This document shows positions 1 to 6,731 of a stretch of 35,221 nt of DNA, one piece after another. This stretch comes from Streptomyces sp. 35G-GA-8 (lineage in GTDB: Bacteria; Actinomycetota; Actinomycetes; Streptomycetales; Streptomycetaceae), in assembly GCF_023534745.1 (NCBI RefSeq), contig NZ_JAMHJQ010000028.1, positions 4,241 to 39,461 of the forward strand, read 5' to 3'. Both the position numbers and the translations under genes were made by a program. The notes beneath the pieces were generated by a model. It ran no database searches. It saw only the letters and a list, made by a program, of their open reading frames with translations, and was not told the origin of the DNA. Every line of letters starts with the position of its first letter. The first letter of the stretch is position 1.

Positions 1-14
1 GTGGAGGGGCGGGT

Positions 15-70
15 GTCAAGGGTGGGCGCAGCCCATCGGCTTGCCGACGCGACGAAGGAGCGCCCTTGAC
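15..70. repeat. Short hairpin element with GTCAAGGG/CCCTTGAC ends
   Basis: Bases 15-22 (GTCAAGGG) pair exactly with 63-70 (CCCTTGAC). With flanking bases, 10-22 and 63-75 form a 13-bp stem with one G-T wobble. The 40 bases between hold further small dyads, such as TCGGC/GCCGA. It could be the terminator of a gene left of the window or a dispersed intergenic palindromic element. I have an impression of similar hairpins in other Streptomyces genomes but cannot verify it. No coding frame across it looks real. Confidence 0.45.
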
Positions 71-75
71 GCCCG

Positions 76-273
76 ACCCGGAACCGCGAAACTCAAACCC
101 AAGGGGCGGCCCCCACCCGAGCCCAAACCCCCCGGCCCACCCCGACTACCCCTCCGCCCGAACCCCCACCCAACCTGCCCAATCAGCGGCCACAGACATT
201 GCAAGAGTCGCTTCCCGTCCGGGCGATTCCATTGCCGTCGTCATCCGTCTCCCAGATATCAGCACGGGATCCG
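76..273. other. Gene-free, C-rich and G-poor stretch
   Basis: No credible gene is present. From about 80 to 185 the plus strand is strongly C-rich and G-poor (runs such as CCCCCC and CCCACCC separated by A or T). Such composition is unlike Streptomyces coding DNA and resembles Rho-loading sequence on a plus-strand transcript. The short open frames here are Pro/Arg-rich composition artefacts. Confidence 0.4.
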
Positions 274-600
274 TTACACCCTGAGGTCGGGAAGGAAATG
301 TTTTCTCGAAGCCGGCCCATTGACGAACCCTTCCGCTTCCCGACTGCCGGAGCCGCATCGGTGGCACGGAATCCGTGTCACCTCGGTCAGTCCGGCTTGG
401 GGTGAGTAGTGGTACAGGTCCCGGACTTGTCCGGGGCAATCGGGCTTCTCGCAGTCCGCTGTGGCCCATCGAACTCCGCGACCCATACTGTCCAGTGTGG
501 AGGCGTTGCAGTACAGGCAAGGGAACGGATTCAATCCATCCTCATTGACCACATAGGCGACCGCCTCGTGGTTCTGGCAGTCCGGGCAAATCCAGGCCAT
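274..600 (-). CDS. Small protein with two Cys4 zinc-ribbon clusters
   Basis: A 108-residue protein with two CxxC...CxxC type clusters: C5/C8 with C28/C31, and C50/C55 with C79/C82. This pattern predicts two structural zinc ribbons, as in small nucleic-acid-binding or protein-contact proteins. No enzyme motif is visible and I do not recognise a named family. The ATG at 600 is preceded by GGGGAG about six bases upstream, a good ribosome binding site, which supports a real gene. Codon use is atypical: several A/T-ending codons (ATT, AAT, GAT, ACA, TTG) where neighbouring genes use G or C almost throughout. That suggests an accessory or horizontally acquired gene. It stands alone, with no operon partner visible. 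The function is unknown. Confidence 0.6.
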   Translation of the reverse strand: MAWICPDCQNHEAVAYVVNEDGLNPFPCLYCNASTLDSMGRGVRWATADCEKPDCPGQVRDLYHYSPQAGLTEVTRIPCHRCGSGSREAEGFVNGPASRKHFLPDLRV

Positions 601-944
601 AGCCGCTCCCCTATTGGTTAGGGGGTGGACTATGGCCCGTGCGAGCCATCACTGATCGGCATTTCAGCCCTGGTTCACTCGTGTGTGTGATGCTCGGACG
701 AGGAAGGCCACCAGGGTGACGCACCCAACCCACTCGATGCATTCCTCACCTAACGCGCCCGCCATGGGCAAAGCCGAATCCCAGCGAAGAACTTTCGGTT
801 CCTGTGATCCGGCGGCCCTGAATTGCCACACCAGCCAGGTTCGATACGAGTTCGGTGACGTTGCGGGCGCGGTGGAAGCGATGCAGCAGTCCGACAGGTC
901 GCGATCCAGCATCTATCGGCGCATGCGCACCCAGGCACGCCAAA
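601..944. other. Intergenic region without a convincing gene
   Basis: About 340 bases between the zinc-ribbon gene and the 5'-nucleotidase terminator. Open frames on both strands lack ribosome binding sites, have poor codon bias and match nothing recognisable. The region has lower G+C than the surroundings. The promoter of the zinc-ribbon gene should lie at its left edge. Confidence 0.5.
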
Positions 945-971
945 GGGCGGTGAGCCGCTGGCTCACCGCCC
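945..971 (-). terminator. Terminator hairpin of the 5'-nucleotidase gene
   Basis: A perfect 11-bp inverted repeat (945-955 with 961-971) with a 5-base loop lies 28 bases past the nucleotidase stop codon. There is no T-tract, as is common in Streptomyces. Confidence 0.75.
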
Positions 972-998
972 CTCGGTATTACGCGACTGCCGCTACAG

Positions 999-2831
999 CT
1001 ACTTCAGGATCGTGATCCTGTCCGCCGCCGGCGGGGCCAGCGGCGCCTGCGCCGAGGAGTTCGCCGCCAGGTAGGCGTTGAAGAGGTCCAGGTCCGCCGG
1101 GCCGACCAGCTTGTTCTTGCCCTGGCCCAGGACCGCGAAGCCGTCGCCGCCGCCGCCGAGGAACTCGTTCATCGCGACGCGGTACGTCTTCGCCGGGTCG
1201 ATCGCCTCGCCGTTCAGCTTCACCGAGTCCGTGACGACCCGGGCCGCGCCCGTCTTCGTCATGTCCAGGGTGTAGGTGAAGCCCTTCGAGACCTGAAGGA
1301 TCTTCGGGGACGCCTCGTTCGCGCCGCTGACCTGCTGCTGGAGCGCCGTGATCACCTGGGCGCCGGTGAGGTCCACCGCGTTCATCATGTTGGTGAACGG
1401 CTGCACCGTGAAGGCCTCGCCGTACGTCACGACGCCGTCGCCCTCGCTGCCCGACGCCTTGTAGACCAGGTCCGCCCTGATCCCGCCCGGGTTCATGAAG
1501 GCGATCTGCGCGCCGCCCTTGTCCGCCGGCGCCATGCCCGCGAGCTGCGCGTCCGCGATCACGTCGCCGAGCGGCGACTCCGGGGTCGTCGCACCGCGGC
1601 CGTTGATGTCCGCGGAGATGAAGCCCTGCGGGGCGTTGGCGATCGGCGCGGCCAGCTTGTTCCAGCGCGCGATCAGGTCGGTCATGTCCTTGGCCTTGGG
1701 CTGCTCACGCGTGACGACGTGGTTCGCCGACTTCACGCTCGTCCGCACGATGTCGTTCGTGCGGAGGTCGTAGGTGAGCGTGGTGTCCGTGTAGAGCTTG
1801 CCGAACGAGGAGGCGGACGTGACCAGCCGGGGGTTGCCGGCCGGGTCCGGGATCGTGCACGCGTACGCCTGGTGCGTGTGGCCCGTCACCAGCGCGTCGA
1901 CGCTCGGCGAGATGCCCTTGGCGATGTCGACGATCGGCCCGGAGATGCCGTCACCGGCGCCGGGGCTGTCGCAGTCGTAGTTGTACGAGGTGGACGCGGG
2001 CGCCCCGCCCTCGTGGATCAGCGCGACGATCGACTTGACGCCCTGGCGCTCCAGCTCCTTGGCGTACTTGTTGACCGTCTCGATCTCGTCGTGGAACTTG
2101 AGTCCCTTGACGCCCTCGGCGGTCACGATGTTCGGCGTGCCCTCCAGGGTCACTCCGATGAAGCCGACCTTGACGCCGTTCTTCTTCCAGATCGTGTACG
2201 GCTTGAGGACCGGCTTGCCGGTCTTCTCCGACGTCACATTGGCGGCGAGGTAAGGGAAGTCGGCGCCCTTGAACTTCTTCCCCTTCTCGTAGCAGCCCTC
2301 CGTCGGGTGGCAGCCACCGTTCTGGAGACGGGCCAGCTCGACGGCGCCCTCGTCGAACTCGTGGTTGCCGACGGTCGTCACATCGAGGTCGATCTTGTTG
2401 AGCGCCTCGATGGTGGGCTCGTCGTGGAAGAGGCCGGACAGCAGCGGGCTCGCGCCCACCATGTCGCCGCCGGCCGCGGTGATGGAGTACGCGTTGCCCT
2501 TGCGGGCGTTGCGCAGCGAGGTCGCGAGGTACTCGACACCACCGGCGGGAATCGCCTTGGTCGTACCGTCGGCCTGCTTCTCGGTGACGGTCCCGGCGGA
2601 GCCCGCGGGCGCCTCCAGGTTGCCGTGCAGGTCGTTGAAGGACAGCAGCTGTACGTCAACGGTCTTCGGCTTCTGGTTGCCGTGACCATGGCTGCTGCCG
2701 TGATCCGAGCCACGACCGGGCTCGGTCGCGGTGGCCGGCATCGCGGCGAACAGGGCGCCGACGGTGGCCAGACCTGCGGCAGCGGCGAGCACCCGCCGTG
2801 CCGCGCGGTTCTTGTGAGGTGTCGCTGACAT
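999..2831 (-). CDS. Secreted 5'-nucleotidase / metallophosphoesterase
   Basis: A 610-residue UshA/NT5E-like enzyme expected to hydrolyse extracellular nucleotides to nucleosides and phosphate using a two-metal centre. A signal peptide covers about residues 1-36 (twin Arg, hydrophobic Ala-rich core, Ala-Thr-Ala cleavage region), followed by a His/Gly-rich linker. The metallophosphatase domain shows metal-ligand motifs: NDLHGN (66-71), GGD (121-123), GNHEFD (155-160), then LIHEGG and GHTHQ. The C-terminal 5'-nucleotidase domain has NPGGIRADL and the FTVQPFTN substrate-pocket motif. I chose ATG 2831 because AAGGGG lies five bases upstream. An in-frame ATG at 2885 has no ribosome binding site and would disrupt the signal peptide. 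It is divergent from mshD, with a TTGACT hexamer at 2914-2909 as a possible -35. A role in phosphate scavenging fits the phosphate genes downstream, but regulation by PhoP is not shown here. Confidence 0.93.
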   Translation of the reverse strand: MSATPHKNRAARRVLAAAAGLATVGALFAAMPATATEPGRGSDHGSSHGHGNQKPKTVDVQLLSFNDLHGNLEAPAGSAGTVTEKQADGTTKAIPAGGVEYLATSLRNARKGNAYSITAAGGDMVGASPLLSGLFHDEPTIEALNKIDLDVTTVGNHEFDEGAVELARLQNGGCHPTEGCYEKGKKFKGADFPYLAANVTSEKTGKPVLKPYTIWKKNGVKVGFIGVTLEGTPNIVTAEGVKGLKFHDEIETVNKYAKELERQGVKSIVALIHEGGAPASTSYNYDCDSPGAGDGISGPIVDIAKGISPSVDALVTGHTHQAYACTIPDPAGNPRLVTSASSFGKLYTDTTLTYDLRTNDIVRTSVKSANHVVTREQPKAKDMTDLIARWNKLAAPIANAPQGFISADINGRGATTPESPLGDVIADAQLAGMAPADKGGAQIAFMNPGGIRADLVYKASGSEGDGVVTYGEAFTVQPFTNMMNAVDLTGAQVITALQQQVSGANEASPKILQVSKGFTYTLDMTKTGAARVVTDSVKLNGEAIDPAKTYRVAMNEFLGGGGDGFAVLGQGKNKLVGPADLDLFNAYLAANSSAQAPLAPPAADRITILK

Positions 2832-2985
2832 TGATCCCCTTGGTGAATTCAGCGTGAGGGTGGTGAAGAAAGTCGGAAGTTTCACGAAGACTGCGAGCGG
2901 CAGCCTAGAGTCAACGCGCGTAGCACGACAGGGGGTGCCGGGTTACGAGCTGGTTGCCTTTACGCGTGCGGCAGCTGTCGGAGCC

Positions 2986-3028
2986 GGGGCCATACCACGT
3001 CCCGGCCGGGGGGCCATACCCCGTCCCG
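2986..3028. repeat. Tandem 19-bp repeat upstream of mshD
   Basis: Two copies, GGGGCCATACCACGTCCCG (2986-3004) and one with a single A-to-C change (3010-3028), period 24. A third degenerate copy overlaps the proposed mshD -10 element at 3043-3048. It may be an operator or a simple duplication. Confidence 0.5.
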
Positions 3029-3042
3029 CCGTGCCCCGGCCG

Positions 3043-3048
3043 TACCCT
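3043..3048 (+). promoter_or_regulatory. -10 element for leaderless mshD transcript
   Basis: TACCCT ends six bases before the mshD ATG and no Shine-Dalgarno sequence is present. This spacing is the typical actinobacterial leaderless arrangement, with transcription starting at the A of the start codon. No clear -35 is seen. Confidence 0.5.
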
Positions 3049-3054
3049 CGACCC

Positions 3055-3975
3055 ATGACTGACGCAGTAGCCCGCGAGCCCGGCCGGCAGATCCAGACCC
3101 TCGACGCGCTCACCCCCGAGCAGGCCGAAGACGTACTCGCCCTGCTGGCGGAGGCCGCCGACTCGGACGGAGTGCAGGCCGTCTCCGAGCAGGGCCGGCT
3201 CCAGTTGCGCGGCGGACACCGCGAGGGCGTACGGCACTTCCTGCTCACCGTCGACGGCGCACTCGTCGGCTATGGACAGCTGGAGGACACCGACCCCATC
3301 GAGGCCCCGGCCGCCGAGCTGGTCGTTCGCCCCGGGCTCCGGGGCCGCGGCCACGGCCGGGCGCTGGGCGCCGCGCTGCTGGGCGCGTCCGGGAAGCGGC
3401 TACGGGTCTGGGCGCACGGCGGCAGGTCGGCCGCCCGGCATCTGGCCCAGGTGCTCGGGCTGACCCTCTTCCGTGAACTGCGCCAGCTGCGGCGGCCACT
3501 GGTCCCGCCCGCGATCCCCGAGCCGGTGCTGCCCGCCGGGGTCACCGTCCGTACGTTCGTCCCCGGCCAGGACGACGCGGCGTGGCTCGCGGTCAACGCC
3601 GCCGCCTTCGCCCACCACCCCGAGCAGGGCGCGCTCGTCCAGCGGGATCTGGACGACCGTATCGCCGAGCCGTGGTTCGACCCGAAGGGCTTCTTCCTGG
3701 CCGAGCGCGAGGGCGAGCTGATCGGTTTCCACTGGACCAAGGTGCACGCCGAGGAGCAGCTCGGCGAGGTGTACGTCCTCGGCATCAGGCCGGACGCGCA
3801 GGGCGGCGGCCTCGGCAAGGCGCTCACCGCGATCGGGCTGCGCCATCTGGCGGCGCAGGGGCTGCCGACGGCGATGCTCTACGTGGACGCCGACAACACG
3901 GCGGCGCTGACGGTGTACGAGCGGCTCGGCTTCAGCACGCACGAGGTGGACCTGATGTACCGCACGGAGTCCTGA
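3055..3975 (+). CDS. mshD: Mycothiol synthase (MshD)
   Basis: A 306-residue protein with two GNAT acetyltransferase domains, the normal MshD architecture. MshD transfers acetate from acetyl-CoA to the cysteinyl amine of Cys-GlcN-Ins, the last step of mycothiol synthesis in actinobacteria, in the cytoplasm. The acetyl-CoA loop of the N-terminal domain is visible around residues 85-100 (RPGLRGRGHGRALG) and that of the C-terminal domain near 245-260 (RPDAQGGGLGKALT). In characterised MshD the C-terminal domain is catalytic and the N-terminal one binds acetyl-CoA structurally. The C-terminus YERLGF...HEVDLMYR is typical. ATG 3055 is chosen because the family begins there and a -10 sits exactly upstream; the frame is open further 5' but reads a repeat-derived Pro/Arg sequence. 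It is a single-gene unit followed by duplicated GGAGTCCTG sequence and a strong hairpin. Confidence 0.93.
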   Translation: MTDAVAREPGRQIQTLDALTPEQAEDVLALLAEAADSDGVQAVSEQGRLQLRGGHREGVRHFLLTVDGALVGYGQLEDTDPIEAPAAELVVRPGLRGRGHGRALGAALLGASGKRLRVWAHGGRSAARHLAQVLGLTLFRELRQLRRPLVPPAIPEPVLPAGVTVRTFVPGQDDAAWLAVNAAAFAHHPEQGALVQRDLDDRIAEPWFDPKGFFLAEREGELIGFHWTKVHAEEQLGEVYVLGIRPDAQGGGLGKALTAIGLRHLAAQGLPTAMLYVDADNTAALTVYERLGFSTHEVDLMYRTES

Positions 3976-4010
3976 CCTCAGGGAGTCCTGCCCCCCACGG
4001 AGTCCTGACC
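3963..4010 (+). repeat. Direct repeat duplicating the mshD 3' end
   Basis: CACGGAGTCCTGACC occurs at 3963-3977, where it contains the mshD stop codon, and again at 3996-4010. A partial copy GGGAGTCCTG lies at 3981-3990. Confidence 0.7.
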
Positions 4011-4028
4011 CCACGGACAAGGGGAGTC

Positions 4029-4057
4029 GAGGGGCGGCGTCCTTGACGCCGCCCCTC
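4029..4057 (+). terminator. Terminator hairpin after mshD
   Basis: A perfect 13-bp inverted repeat (4029-4041 with 4045-4057) with a CTT loop, 54 bases past the mshD stop. TTGACG at 4043-4048, inside the loop and 3' arm, may also serve as the -35 of the next operon. Confidence 0.8.
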
Positions 4058-4066
4058 CCTTACGGC

Positions 4067-4096
4067 ACCCTTTCACTACTTCCCTAGTGAAAGGGT
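4067..4096 (+). promoter_or_regulatory. Operator dyad of the GntR-ABC operon
   Basis: ACCCTTTCACTA (4067-4078) is the exact reverse complement of TAGTGAAAGGGT (4085-4096), with a 6-base spacer. The right arm covers most of the ribosome binding site AAAGGGTGG (4090-4098) of the GntR gene. Location and symmetry fit an autoregulatory site for the YtrA-type repressor next to it. Confidence 0.7.
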
Positions 4097-4104
4097 GGTT
4101 GCGG

Positions 4105-4521
4105 GTGATCGAATACCGCATCGACCGGCGCAGCGGGGTGGCCACCTACCTCCAGATCGTCCAGCAGACGAAACAGGCCCTGCGCCTGGGCCTGCTGGAG
4201 CCCGGGGACAAGCTGCCCACCGCGCGTGAGGTGGTGGCGGCCACCGCCATCAACCCCAACACCGTGCTCAAGGCGTACCGCGAGCTGGAGCGCGAAGGAC
4301 TGGCAGAAGGGCGGCGCGGGCTCGGCACATTCGTACGGGGCACCCTCGGCCGGGGCTCCGCCGAGGGCCCGCTGCGGGCGGAGCTGGCCGCCTGGACGGA
4401 CCGGGCCCGCGCCGAAGGGCTGGACAAGGACGACGTGACCGCGCTCTTCACCTCCGTGGTCGAAGAGCGGTTCGAAGGACACAGCACACGCACCGAACGC
4501 ACCAAGGGGGACGAGACATGA
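4105..4521 (+). CDS. GntR-family (YtrA subfamily) transcriptional regulator
   Basis: A 138-residue repressor. The N-terminal winged helix-turn-helix of GntR type spans about residues 1-75, with the diagnostic LPTAREVVAATAINPNTVLKAY recognition segment followed by the wing GRRGLGTFV. The short C-terminal tail (about 60 residues, helical) is that of the YtrA subfamily, which dimerises but has no large effector domain. GTG 4105 gives the family-typical start MIEYRID and has AAAGGGTGG six bases upstream. An in-frame GTG at 4087 lies inside the operator and is less likely. Its stop overlaps the ATG of the ABC ATPase gene (ATGA), so regulator and transporter are translationally coupled. YtrA-type regulators usually repress their own ABC operon, and many respond to cell-envelope stress; the inducer here is unknown. 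Confidence 0.92.
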   Translation: MIEYRIDRRSGVATYLQIVQQTKQALRLGLLEPGDKLPTAREVVAATAINPNTVLKAYRELEREGLAEGRRGLGTFVRGTLGRGSAEGPLRAELAAWTDRARAEGLDKDDVTALFTSVVEERFEGHSTRTERTKGDET

Positions 4522-5483
4522 CCGTCGCGGCGATCGAGGCGACCGGCCTCGGCAAACGCTTCGCGGGAGTAGGACGGCGCGAGCGCTGGGCGCTGCGCGG
4601 CTGCTCCTTCCGGATACCCGCCGGGCGCGTCTGCGCCCTCGTCGGCCCCAACGGCGCCGGCAAATCGACGCTGCTCGCCCACGCGGCCGGGCTGCTCGCT
4701 CCCACCGAGGGGGCCGTACGCGTCCTGGGCACGGCCCCCGCCGACGCCCGCGAGCGCCTCGCGTATGTCGCTCAGGACAAGCCGCTGTACCCTCAGTTGA
4801 CGGTGGGTGAGACGCTGCGCATGGGCCGCGAGCTGAACCCGGAGCGCTGGGACATGGCGGCGGCCGAGCGGATCATCGAGGGCACCGGCCCGAGCAGCGC
4901 GCTCGATCACGGGCAGCGGGTCCGTTCGCTCTCCGGCGGCCAGCGCACCCGCGTCGCGCTCGCCCTCGCGCTCGGCAAGCGGCCAGAACTGCTGCTGCTG
5001 GACGAACCGATGGCGGATCTCGACCCGCTGACGCGCCATCAGCTGATGGGCGCCCTGATGGCCGACGCGGAGGAACACGGCACCACCGTCGTGATCTCCT
5101 CGCACATCCTCACGGAACTGGCCGACGCCTGCGACTATCTGCTGCTCGTGGACGGCGGCCGGGTCCGGCTCGGGGGCGAGGTGGAGGACATCCTCGGCGC
5201 GCACCGTCTGGTGACCGGAGCGGCACGGGATCTGGGCGACCTGGCGCCGCACACCGTCGTCGAGTCCCGTACGACGGGGCGCGGACAGACCGCGCTGATC
5301 CGGCCGGAAGGACCGCTGGACAGCACCTGGCAGACGGCCGAACCCTCTCTGGAGGAACTGTTGTTGGCACATCTGCGCTCCCCGGACGCACCCGTCCTGC
5401 TCACCCCGAGCGCCGGACCGCCGCAGGGCGACGGAAACGGCGACGGAAACGGCGATCACGACCGTACGGCGGTGGCGGCATGA
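4518..5483 (+). CDS. ABC transporter ATP-binding protein
   Basis: A 321-residue cytoplasmic ATPase subunit. Walker A is GPNGAGKST at residues 43-51, the Q-loop is in VAQDKPLYP, the ABC signature LSGGQ is at 138-142, Walker B is LLLLDEP followed by the D-loop, and the switch histidine is in VVISSHILTEL. The C-terminal 100 residues are an accessory extension ending in a GNGDGNGD repeat. It starts at the ATGA overlap with the GntR gene and its stop overlaps the permease ATG the same way. With one permease encoded next door, the complex is probably an ATPase dimer plus permease dimer of the export or antibiotic/envelope-stress type found in ytr-like operons. The substrate cannot be inferred. Confidence 0.93.
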   Translation: MTVAAIEATGLGKRFAGVGRRERWALRGCSFRIPAGRVCALVGPNGAGKSTLLAHAAGLLAPTEGAVRVLGTAPADARERLAYVAQDKPLYPQLTVGETLRMGRELNPERWDMAAAERIIEGTGPSSALDHGQRVRSLSGGQRTRVALALALGKRPELLLLDEPMADLDPLTRHQLMGALMADAEEHGTTVVISSHILTELADACDYLLLVDGGRVRLGGEVEDILGAHRLVTGAARDLGDLAPHTVVESRTTGRGQTALIRPEGPLDSTWQTAEPSLEELLLAHLRSPDAPVLLTPSAGPPQGDGNGDGNGDHDRTAVAA

Positions 5484-6442
5484 GCACTCCGACCCTGCGC
5501 GGCCCGGTCTGGGTCGCCGTACGCCAGCACCGCCGCGTGCTGTGGGCGGGGACCGCGCTCCTCGTACTGACCGCCGCGATCCTGCTCTACCAGCGGTACT
5601 CCGCGACAAGCGCGGTGAGCGACTTCGCCGGTACGGGCTGTTCCGTGGAGTTCCCCAGGGCGAACTGCGACAACACCGTCCGGGGCTTCCTCGACGCCCA
5701 GTACGCGTTCCATCAGTGGCTCAACAACACGGGCGCCGTGCTGTTCGCACTCCCGGGCGTCGTCGGGGCCTTCGTGGCGGGGCCGTTGATCGGCAGGGAG
5801 CTGGAGTCCGGGACGTACAAGCTCGCCTGGACCCAGTCCGTCTCCCCGGCCCGCTGGCTCATGACGAAGCTCGCGGTTCCGGTGGTGTGGACGGTCGTCG
5901 GCGCCACGGCACTGGTGATCCTCTACCGCTGGTCCAGGTTCCAGGGGCCCAAGGGCGTGTACACCGTGGAGTGGTACGACAGGCTCGGCTTCGCCGGGAT
6001 CGGCCCGCTGCCCGTCGCGTACGGCCTGCTCGGCATCGCGCTCGGCGCGCTCGCCGGGCTGCTGGTGCGCCGCACGGTCCTCGCGATGTCCGTCACCGCG
6101 CTCGCCGTGGGAGGGGCCATGCTCGCCATGATCACGTGGGTGCGCCCGTATCTGTGGCCCGTGGAAACCGTCACGGGGGGCAGCTGGCACGTCCCCGGCC
6201 TGGGCTGGACCCTCCGGCACGGCGTCGTGCTCGCCTCCGGTGAGCGGCTGGACCGGGTGGACTGCGTGGACCGGATGGCGTCCCTGTGCGACAAGCTCCC
6301 CGAGGGGGCCGCCTATTTCGTCGATCACCATCCCGCCTCCCACCTCTGGCCCCTCCAGCTCATGGAGACCGGGATCGTCCTTGTCCTGGCCGCGGCGGCC
6401 GTCTTCGCGGCCTTCCGGGTGCTGCGCCGCAGCCACGCCTGA
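5480..6442 (+). CDS. ABC-2 type transporter permease
   Basis: A 320-residue integral membrane protein with about six predicted membrane segments: near residues 20-37, 85-105, 130-148, 175-192, 198-215 and 294-311. An extracytoplasmic loop after the first segment carries a Cys pair (GCSVEFPRANC), and a large loop precedes the last segment. The motif after segment two, GRELESGTYKLAWTQSVSP, is typical of ABC-2 permeases (the conserved E.G.....W.QSVSR-like coupling region). The start overlaps the ATPase stop (ATGA). It is the third gene of a regulator-ATPase-permease operon and is followed by a strong hairpin, so the operon ends here. Confidence 0.9.
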   Translation: MSTPTLRGPVWVAVRQHRRVLWAGTALLVLTAAILLYQRYSATSAVSDFAGTGCSVEFPRANCDNTVRGFLDAQYAFHQWLNNTGAVLFALPGVVGAFVAGPLIGRELESGTYKLAWTQSVSPARWLMTKLAVPVVWTVVGATALVILYRWSRFQGPKGVYTVEWYDRLGFAGIGPLPVAYGLLGIALGALAGLLVRRTVLAMSVTALAVGGAMLAMITWVRPYLWPVETVTGGSWHVPGLGWTLRHGVVLASGERLDRVDCVDRMASLCDKLPEGAAYFVDHHPASHLWPLQLMETGIVLVLAAAAVFAAFRVLRRSHA

Positions 6443-6446
6443 CGCC

Positions 6447-6469
6447 GGGGGCCGGACGCACCGGCCCCC
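6447..6469 (+). terminator. Terminator of the GntR-ABC operon
   Basis: A perfect 9-bp stem (6447-6455 with 6461-6469), five-base loop, followed by GTTT, four bases past the permease stop. Confidence 0.8.
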
Positions 6470-6719
6470 GTTTCCGGCCCCCACCCGGAGCCGCCGTCTC
6501 ACACATGGCTACGGTGGGGCTCCCCAGAGGCAGCACACGGCCCCGGGGAGCCCCGTCCCGCTTCCCTTCACGTCATGTCGCCGTTACCGGCCATTCAGAC
6601 GCTCTTGCGACCCTCACTGAATGCAGCCCGCTGTGCCCCCCACGCCGAACGGCAGGACCAACGGCAGGATCCACCTCGCCCCTGCCCTCTCCGACGCGCC
6701 CGTCGTGCCCTCGGCGCGG

Positions 6720-6725
6720 AACAAT
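6720..6725 (+). promoter_or_regulatory. Possible -10 for leaderless ppk transcript
   Basis: AACAAT, with the key A and T of the actinobacterial -10 consensus, ends six bases before ATG 6732. That is the same spacing as at mshD. The only purine-rich match, AGGGA, sits one base from the ATG and is too close for a normal Shine-Dalgarno. Confidence 0.35.
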
Positions 6726-6731
6726 AGGGAC

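Noticed and set aside
664-1015. Open frames on both strands (664-912 minus, 683-1015 plus)
   Set aside because: No ribosome binding site, poor codon bias, and the plus frame runs through the nucleotidase terminator hairpin.
1719-2828. Long plus-strand frame opposite the 5'-nucleotidase
   Set aside because: Val/Arg/Asp-rich mirror of the real gene, a known artefact of high G+C codon bias.
6540-6731. PHO box upstream of ppk
   Set aside because: Some TTCAC and GTTACC fragments occur, but no run of 11-bp GTTCACC units like that at pstS.
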